From Tannerellaceae bacterium (lineage in GTDB: Bacteria; Bacteroidota; Bacteroidia; Bacteroidales; Tannerellaceae): 36,959 bases of DNA. Location of the stretch: NCBI GenBank assembly GCA_021204405.1, contig JAJPZJ010000052.1:1-36959 (forward strand). The letters are read 5' to 3'. The notes under the pieces were generated by a model. That model worked only from the letters and a program-made list of their open reading frames with translations, had not been told where the DNA came from and ran no database searches. This document shows positions 31,598 through 36,959 of the stretch, in pieces (the stretch's first letter is position 1; each line of letters starts with the position of its first letter). Made by a program: the position numbers and the translations under genes.

Positions 31598-33781
31598 TTA
31601 CAGAAAATCATCGAAATAGCGGGTGATCTTCTCATACAGGTGTGGCCGGTCTTTTCCGGTCACGTTATGCCCATGTCCCGGATAAACGAAATAGTCCGGG
31701 TGTGTACCTGCATTTACACAAGCTTTCAGGAATTCCAGGCTATGCTGCCATACTACTACCGGGTCTACATCCCCATGGATCAGCAACAGACGTCCTTTCA
31801 GGTTGCCGGCTTTCTCTTTCAGGTTGGAATTTTTATACCCTTCCGGATTGTCCTGCGGACTGTCCATATACCGTTCACCATACATAATTTCGTAGCGGCT
31901 CCAGTCAATCACCGGCCCTCCGGCTACGCCTACCTTGAAAACATCCGGGTAGGTAAGCATCAGGTTAGTGGTCATAAAACCACCGTAACTCCAGCCATGT
32001 ACACCAATCCGTTCCTTATCTACATAGGGCAGGGAGCAAAGATAATCAATTCCTTTCATCTGGTCTTCCATTTCACAGGTGCCCAGTTGGCGGAAGATCA
32101 CATTCTCAAATTCCAGTCCCCGGTTTGCCGACCCCCGGCTATCTACCGTGAATACAATATATCCCCGCTGTGCCATGTACAGATCCCATCCCCGGGTTCC
32201 ATATTGCCAGCTACCGTTGATAAGTTGTACATGCGGACCACCATATACGTATACGATTACAGGATACTTTTTTGTTTCGTCGAGGCCGGCCGGTTTGATG
32301 ATCCGGTAGTTTAGCTCCGTCTCTCCGTCGGCCGCTATGAGCTGGCCTGTTTCGATGGAGGGAAGCGTATAGTTTTTGAACGGATCGGAGGCCGACAACA
32401 GGTTTTTAACCGGTTCGCCGCTAGTTGTACGCAACAGGTCAATATCATGTGGGATAGCCGAAGAGGTTACCCGGTCAATCAGGTAATTGCCCGAAGGGCT
32501 TAAAGAGGCAGTATGTACACCCTGTTTGCTGTTCAGGAATTCCATATTCCCGTCTGCCAGGTTTACTTTCAGGATATTGTTTTCCATCCCGGGGCCGCTT
32601 ACCGGTCTTTCCGGGTGGGGCAGTGTGGCAAGCAGGTAAACGTTTTGTTTATCAACACCTAACACTTCCTGGACAAGCCATTCCCCATGGGTAAGCTGCC
32701 GGATCAGTTTCCCTTTGGTATTATAGAGGTAAAGATGGTTATAACCGTCGCGCTGGCTTTGCCAGATAAACAACCGAGTGGAATCACCCGGTAAGAACTG
32801 TACCGGATGTTGCGGTTCTACATAGTTAGGATGGGTTTCGGTAAACAATACCTCACTTCGTTTGCCGTTCAGGGCATTATATTTGACCAGTTGGCATTTA
32901 TTTTGTTCCCGGTTTACCTCTGCCATATAAATACTCTTCTCGTCGGGGCTCCAGGCAATATTAGTCAAATATTTTTCTTTGGGCGTACCGGTTTGAAGCC
33001 ATATGGTTTCGCCTGTTTGCACGTTGTAAATACCCACCGTAACCTCATGGCTTTTCATGCCGGCCATAGGGTATTTAATCGGTTGCGCTTTGGCACACCG
33101 TGCGTTTACATTGACCAGCGGATAATCGGTAACCATCCGTTCATCCATCCGGTAAAAAGCAAGATACTTGCCGGAAGGCGACCAGAAGGTTCCTTTTGCG
33201 ATACCAAACTCACGCTGGTGTACCGCCTGCCCGTTTACGATACCCGGCTCCTGGTCGGTAGTAACAGGTCGGGCTGCTTCGTTGGCTGGCTGGATATACA
33301 GGTTGTTTTTAAGGGTAAAAGCCAGGTGAGTACCCGAAGGAGATAGCTCTGTGTGCTGCTCTTCACCTGCCAGTGGGTAACGGACTGCCAGCTCTTTCCG
33401 TTGCCAGTCCAGTAGCAGCAGTTCGTTCCGGTGTCGGAAAGACAGGAGGGTCTTTTCCGGCAACGGGCTGGTAAATGCAGGTATATTTCCGGCAGCAGGC
33501 AATCCGGCATCCGTTAATATGCTGTTGAGTTGCCCGCGGGTAAGGACTACCGTTTCCGGTTCACCGGGCACAGCAGCCAGCAGGGAGTCTCCTTTTGCAT
33601 ACAGGTAGTACGCCCCACTCCATTGCAGTTGTTTCAGGGTACGGGGAACAAACCGGTTATAGGTTTTCCCGCCCGGTATCAGGTCATGTAATGTGAGCTC
33701 TTTTTCCTGCGCCATCAACGCTGTACCTATCCAACAGATCCAAATGAAGAACGCCCAATGCCGTTTATTCGCCGGATTCAT
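31598..33781 (-). CDS. Dipeptidyl peptidase IV (S9B)
   Basis: 727 residues, intact. A signal peptide (WAFFIWICWIGTALMAQ) sends it to the periplasm, where it removes X-Pro dipeptides from peptides. An N-terminal beta-propeller (to about residue 470) is followed by the alpha/beta hydrolase domain: Ser598 in GWSYGGF, Asp673 in GDVDPVV, His705 in GHGHNV. The active-site Glu pair of the propeller is probably in the REFGIAKGTFWSP-type segment (NQREFG-like), which fits DPP4 enzymes of Bacteroidales. The start overlaps the upstream methylase gene by 17 bases. Confidence 0.93.
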   Translation of the reverse strand: MNPANKRHWAFFIWICWIGTALMAQEKELTLHDLIPGGKTYNRFVPRTLKQLQWSGAYYLYAKGDSLLAAVPGEPETVVLTRGQLNSILTDAGLPAAGNIPAFTSPLPEKTLLSFRHRNELLLLDWQRKELAVRYPLAGEEQHTELSPSGTHLAFTLKNNLYIQPANEAARPVTTDQEPGIVNGQAVHQREFGIAKGTFWSPSGKYLAFYRMDERMVTDYPLVNVNARCAKAQPIKYPMAGMKSHEVTVGIYNVQTGETIWLQTGTPKEKYLTNIAWSPDEKSIYMAEVNREQNKCQLVKYNALNGKRSEVLFTETHPNYVEPQHPVQFLPGDSTRLFIWQSQRDGYNHLYLYNTKGKLIRQLTHGEWLVQEVLGVDKQNVYLLATLPHPERPVSGPGMENNILKVNLADGNMEFLNSKQGVHTASLSPSGNYLIDRVTSSAIPHDIDLLRTTSGEPVKNLLSASDPFKNYTLPSIETGQLIAADGETELNYRIIKPAGLDETKKYPVIVYVYGGPHVQLINGSWQYGTRGWDLYMAQRGYIVFTVDSRGSANRGLEFENVIFRQLGTCEMEDQMKGIDYLCSLPYVDKERIGVHGWSYGGFMTTNLMLTYPDVFKVGVAGGPVIDWSRYEIMYGERYMDSPQDNPEGYKNSNLKEKAGNLKGRLLLIHGDVDPVVVWQHSLEFLKACVNAGTHPDYFVYPGHGHNVTGKDRPHLYEKITRYFDDFL

Positions 33782-35267
33782 CCTTCCTTCTTTTACGGGG
33801 TTTGAAAGTTATATTCTCTTCAAACCGGGTCTCTTTATAAGCATCTTTTCGCTTTTTGAGTTCTTTTTTACCGGTTGGACGTTCCTCCCTGTCGGGTGCC
33901 TTCCAGGGCGATCTTTTCTCTTTGTATTCCCTGGAGATAAACTTTTTACCGGGCAGGTAGGGGGTCTCATCCTCCTCGTCGTCGGCATGTGCAGCCGCAA
34001 AGCGGCGGTCGGGGCGGTCTAACCGGTCATTTTTGAAGTCAGGCCGTGTACTCCGGCTTTTCTGCGGAGCGGCTGGCCGTGGCGACGGGCCTACCGGTCT
34101 TTCCCCTTCTGCCAATGCCTTTTTATAGTCTTTATTTTTACCTTCGAAAATTTCGTAATGGCGGTATTCACAATCCAGTGAACCATTGATCATCTTCATT
34201 TTTTCGGTAGGACGAAGCCCGATCTTATCGAAACATTCATCTTTATAGCTTAATATCCAGACGTTGTAACCTGTGAATACATGTTTGATCCGTTTGCCGA
34301 TCATGGTGTACAGGCCCAGCAGGTCGCGCGAGGAAATACGCTCGCCATACGGTGGGTTGGTCACCAGGATACCCGGCCGGGGTGCTTCGGTATATTGCTG
34401 GAAAGGCAATACCTGCAAGTCGATATATTTACCCAACCCGGCATTTTTAATGTTTTTCTGTGCAATCTCAATCGCTACCGGCGAGATATCCGACCCGTAA
34501 CATTTGTATGAAAATTCACGTTCCCTGCTTTCGTCGTTGTAGATACGGTCGAACAATTCCTGGTCAAAATCCAGCCACTTTTCGAAAGCGAACTCTTTGC
34601 GATGGATACCCGGTGCGATGTTCAAGGCAATCATCGCCGCCTCTATCAACAGCGTTCCTGAGCCACACATCGGGTCTACAAAATTAGATTCACCTTTCCA
34701 CCCGGTTTTCATAATCATGCCGGCTGCCAGTACCTCATTCAGCGGAGCTTCCGTCTGTTCCACCCGGTAACCCCGTTTATGCAGGCTTTCCCCTGAACTG
34801 TCGATGGAAAGGGTACAGTCGTTATGTGAAATATGGATGTTGATATACAGGTCGGGTTTATTTACCCGTACCGAAGGCCTTTTCTCATCCTTCTCCATAA
34901 AGTAGTCTACAATAGCATCTTTCGTACGGTAAGCAACGAATTTGGAATGGTTGAAATCTTCCGAGTAGATCACCGAATCGATCGCAAATGTTTTATCGGG
35001 GGTAATATAATTCCCCCATTGTACCTTCTTCACCTCTTTGTATACCGTATCGGCATCTTTGGCTTTGAAATGATAAATGGGTTTTAAGATCCGGAGTGCG
35101 GTACGGCAATGAAAGTTTGCTTTATAAAGCAGTTCCTTGTTTTTTGTGAAGGAAACCATCCGGCGTCCCAGTTGTAAATCGTTGGCCCCTAAGGATAATA
35201 ACTCGCCGGCCAGTATCTCCTCTAACCCGTATAGAGTTTTGGCCACCATTTCAAACGCTTCGTTCAT
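33765..35267 (-). CDS. RlmL-like THUMP-domain 23S rRNA guanine methylase with basic tail
   Basis: 500 residues from the second ATG of an ATG-ATG pair (MNEAFEMVAKTLYGLEE); this start matches the family better than the ATG at 35306. A THUMP RNA-binding domain (about residues 40-155) is followed by a Rossmann methylase domain with the SAM loop DPMCGSGTLL and the catalytic TNPPYGER. From about residue 390 on, a long low-complexity tail rich in Lys, Arg, Pro and Asp (DRPDRRF, PRKRRKDESGE) probably binds RNA and is disordered. The RlmK half of E. coli RlmKL is absent, as is usual outside gammaproteobacteria. Confidence 0.88.
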   Translation of the reverse strand: MNEAFEMVAKTLYGLEEILAGELLSLGANDLQLGRRMVSFTKNKELLYKANFHCRTALRILKPIYHFKAKDADTVYKEVKKVQWGNYITPDKTFAIDSVIYSEDFNHSKFVAYRTKDAIVDYFMEKDEKRPSVRVNKPDLYINIHISHNDCTLSIDSSGESLHKRGYRVEQTEAPLNEVLAAGMIMKTGWKGESNFVDPMCGSGTLLIEAAMIALNIAPGIHRKEFAFEKWLDFDQELFDRIYNDESREREFSYKCYGSDISPVAIEIAQKNIKNAGLGKYIDLQVLPFQQYTEAPRPGILVTNPPYGERISSRDLLGLYTMIGKRIKHVFTGYNVWILSYKDECFDKIGLRPTEKMKMINGSLDCEYRHYEIFEGKNKDYKKALAEGERPVGPSPRPAAPQKSRSTRPDFKNDRLDRPDRRFAAAHADDEEDETPYLPGKKFISREYKEKRSPWKAPDREERPTGKKELKKRKDAYKETRFEENITFKPRKRRKDESGE

Positions 35268-35400
35268 CATTTTTAAGATAGACAGTAAACAATCACTTAC
35301 GAACAATTCCTGCCTGGCAGAGCTTGCATCTATTCAATTGCCTGTCGGTTTATAATTTAAGTTGTGTTAGTTTCTCTTTTCTCTTTGTGCACCCACCGGG

Positions 35401-36306
35401 TTACCGGTTTCCCTCCCTGCATAGTTGTTCAACTGTCTCACCGGCTGCCACATGCCTGGCCAGCCACACATTTCCGCATATCGTAGCTCCCTGGCCAATA
35501 TGGATACGCCCCATCAGCGTAGAATTGGAATAAACCGTAACATGGTCTTCCAATACCGGATGGCGCGCGATATGGCGGCTCTCTTCTCCCTGCAGGTTGC
35601 CGGGCAGTTTCTCGCCCGCCAGGCTTACTCCCTGGAAGATACGTACATAATTGCCTATGATACTGGTTTCGCCAATCACCGTACCGGTCCCGTGGTCGAT
35701 CGAGAAATGATCGCCTATCTCTGCACCGGGATGTATATCGATACCGGTTTCGGAATGAGCCATTTCGGTAATCATCCGCGGAATAAAAGGAACCTGTAAC
35801 AAATAGAGCTGGTGGGCAATCCGGTAGTTTACAATGGCCCTGAACCCGGGATAACAGAAGATCACTTCGTTAATGTTGCGTGCCGCCGGATCGTTGTTGT
35901 ATGCTGCCTCAGCGTCTGTTGCCAGTATGGCACGCATATCGGGGAGGGTGGAAATAAATTGTTCTGAAAGGGCTTCGGCCTTTTCCCGGATAGTTTCGTC
36001 GGGGCATGACAGGCCGTCGTTATTATCAAAGCATAACCCAGCATAGATCTGCTGGGTTAGCAATGCATATAATGTCTCTATATTCACACCGGTATGGTAG
36101 CGAATGGTTTGTTTACTTATCCTGGCATTCCCAAAATACCCCGGAAAGAGGATGACCCGGCATAGGTTCACCACTTTTTTAAGCACCTCTTCCGAAGGCA
36201 GGGATGCTTCGTCGTGATAGGCATGGAACAACTGGTTGTAGGAAGATTCTTCCGATAGCTTATCTACCGTTGCGTTCAATACCTTGCTATGCGTTTTTAC
36301 TGCCAT
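35401..36306 (-). CDS. cysE: Serine O-acetyltransferase (SatA/EpsC type)
   Basis: 301 residues, intact. Makes O-acetylserine from serine and acetyl-CoA, the first step of cysteine synthesis. The C-terminal third is a left-handed beta-helix of hexapeptide repeats with IHPGAEIGDHFSIDHGTGTV, holding the catalytic Asp204-His205, and VIGETSIIGNYVRIFQGVSL; the N-terminal 180 residues are the helical trimerisation part typical of the long form. The gene stands alone, with about 95 bases to the next gene downstream. Confidence 0.92.
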   Translation of the reverse strand: MAVKTHSKVLNATVDKLSEESSYNQLFHAYHDEASLPSEEVLKKVVNLCRVILFPGYFGNARISKQTIRYHTGVNIETLYALLTQQIYAGLCFDNNDGLSCPDETIREKAEALSEQFISTLPDMRAILATDAEAAYNNDPAARNINEVIFCYPGFRAIVNYRIAHQLYLLQVPFIPRMITEMAHSETGIDIHPGAEIGDHFSIDHGTGTVIGETSIIGNYVRIFQGVSLAGEKLPGNLQGEESRHIARHPVLEDHVTVYSNSTLMGRIHIGQGATICGNVWLARHVAAGETVEQLCREGNR

Positions 36307-36329
36307 TCTGCCGGAAATGTAATTTACAG

Positions 36330-36337
36330 CAAAAGTA
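36330..36337 (-). promoter_or_regulatory. Possible -7 box for the serine acetyltransferase gene
   Basis: TACTTTTG on the minus strand fits TAnnTTTG exactly and would give a leader of about 17 bases. I found no TTG or TTTG at the usual -33 distance, so the call is weak. Confidence 0.35.
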
Positions 36338-36363
36338 CATTAATTATCTGAGATGTGAGCGTT

Positions 36364-36848
36364 TTATCCTACTAAAACCACTTTAAAATCAAGTACAGGT
36401 GGCAGAACTACCGTACCTGTTCTTCCAAAATCACTTATTCTTATGGTAAAAGTAACTTCCCCCGGGTAATATTCTGCATCAATGCACTCTATCCAATTGA
36501 AATATATATTTCCATCAAAGTCCTCTACAGGAAAAGTGCGGCCAAGCTGAATCATTACTTCACTTTCCTCGTTGTCATAGTCAATATAGGTATATCCTAC
36601 TACAAGACCGTCATCGTATATATCAAATTTAAAGCAGGAAAATCCAATGTGCAATAATAATAAAGATTTGTTCCATCATTATCTGTAGCAGTTTTCCACT
36701 GATTTGCTCTTACATGGAAATAATAAGGAGTCATATTTACAGTTCCTTCCGGTCTTCGGGAACCCTCCGGCCCCATTGGCCCCTCGCAGGATACAAAGGA
36801 TATAATCGTGAGGATTGTCACGAAAACAGGTAATAAAAACTTTTTCAT
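36364..36848 (-). pseudogene. Lipoprotein with collagen-like start, frameshifted
   Basis: The N-terminal frame from the ATG at 36848 has a lipoprotein signal (ISFVSC) directly followed by a short collagen-like stretch, GPMGPEGSRRPEG, in which one Gly of the G-x-y pattern is replaced by Arg. It stops at 36600. The other frame continues with DIYDDGLVVGYTYIDYDN and runs to 36364. One base added near 36629 (PALN-F-DIYDDG) joins them into about 161 residues. Bacteroidales encode many such small lipoproteins with a GPxGPxG spacer after the lipidated Cys; their role is unknown. Confidence 0.7.
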
Positions 36849-36874
36849 ATTTATTTATTTTTAAAATATTGATG

Positions 36875-36882
36875 CAAATATA
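36875..36882 (-). promoter_or_regulatory. Exact -7 box for the collagen-like lipoprotein gene
   Basis: TATATTTG on the minus strand fits the Bacteroides -7 consensus and lies about 27 bases before the ATG at 36848. No clear -33 element was found. Confidence 0.4.
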
Positions 36883-36959
36883 TTTAATATTTGTTTGATA
36901 ATTGTTTTTATGATTATCCGCATAATGTCCTATTATAAATTCTGGATTTGAAGTCGGAG

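Overview
The window looks like a chromosomal piece of a Bacteroidales bacterium, possibly Tannerellaceae or Dysgonomonadaceae (family-level guess only). The support is: lipoproteins with Bacteroidetes-style lipoboxes, a C10 cysteine peptidase, an S9B dipeptidyl peptidase, a GT117/DUF2723 membrane protein, and promoters with the Bacteroides TAnnTTTG -7 box.

Layout. 1-3.2 kb: two lipoproteins and a C10 peptidase, two of the three broken. 3.3-6.8 kb: a two-gene heterodimeric ABC exporter, both genes frameshifted. 6.9-24.5 kb: one long minus-strand operon encoding an extracellular contractile injection system (eCIS) of the Afp/PVC/MAC/Bacteroidales injection system kind. In transcription order it holds a DUF4255 cap protein, an unknown 228-aa protein, sheath, two tube proteins, DUF5908, a LysM-type hub protein, a VgrG-like spike, PAAR tip, gp25, a large baseplate J protein, a short fibre/adhesin-like protein, a second baseplate J protein, the CIS tape-measure family protein, an AAA+ ATPase and a C-terminally anchored membrane protein. 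24.7-36.3 kb: eight intact genes: GT117, NodB deacetylase, YqaA/DedA, a multi-pass membrane protein, purD, DPP4, an RlmL-like rRNA methylase and serine acetyltransferase. 36.4-36.9 kb: one frameshifted lipoprotein.

The main observation is that the eCIS operon and its left flank carry many disabling changes: in-frame stops of all three kinds (TAG, TGA, TAA), single-base indels often in runs of A or T, and two perfect tandem duplications of 20 and 13 bp whose removal restores the reading frame. The neighbouring 11.5 kb of core genes has none, although it contains A6 and A7 runs. I read this as a nearly complete injection system in recent genetic decay. A locally poor assembly is the main alternative. 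I reconstructed each broken gene by following the frames; the reconstructed lengths all come out as whole numbers of codons and match the expected families. Indel positions are given to within a few bases.

No tRNA, rRNA, CRISPR array, transposase or integrase was seen. No stretch longer than 300 bases lacks a gene; the longest gaps are 24478-24750 (divergent promoter region) and 28650-28840 (possible structured RNA).
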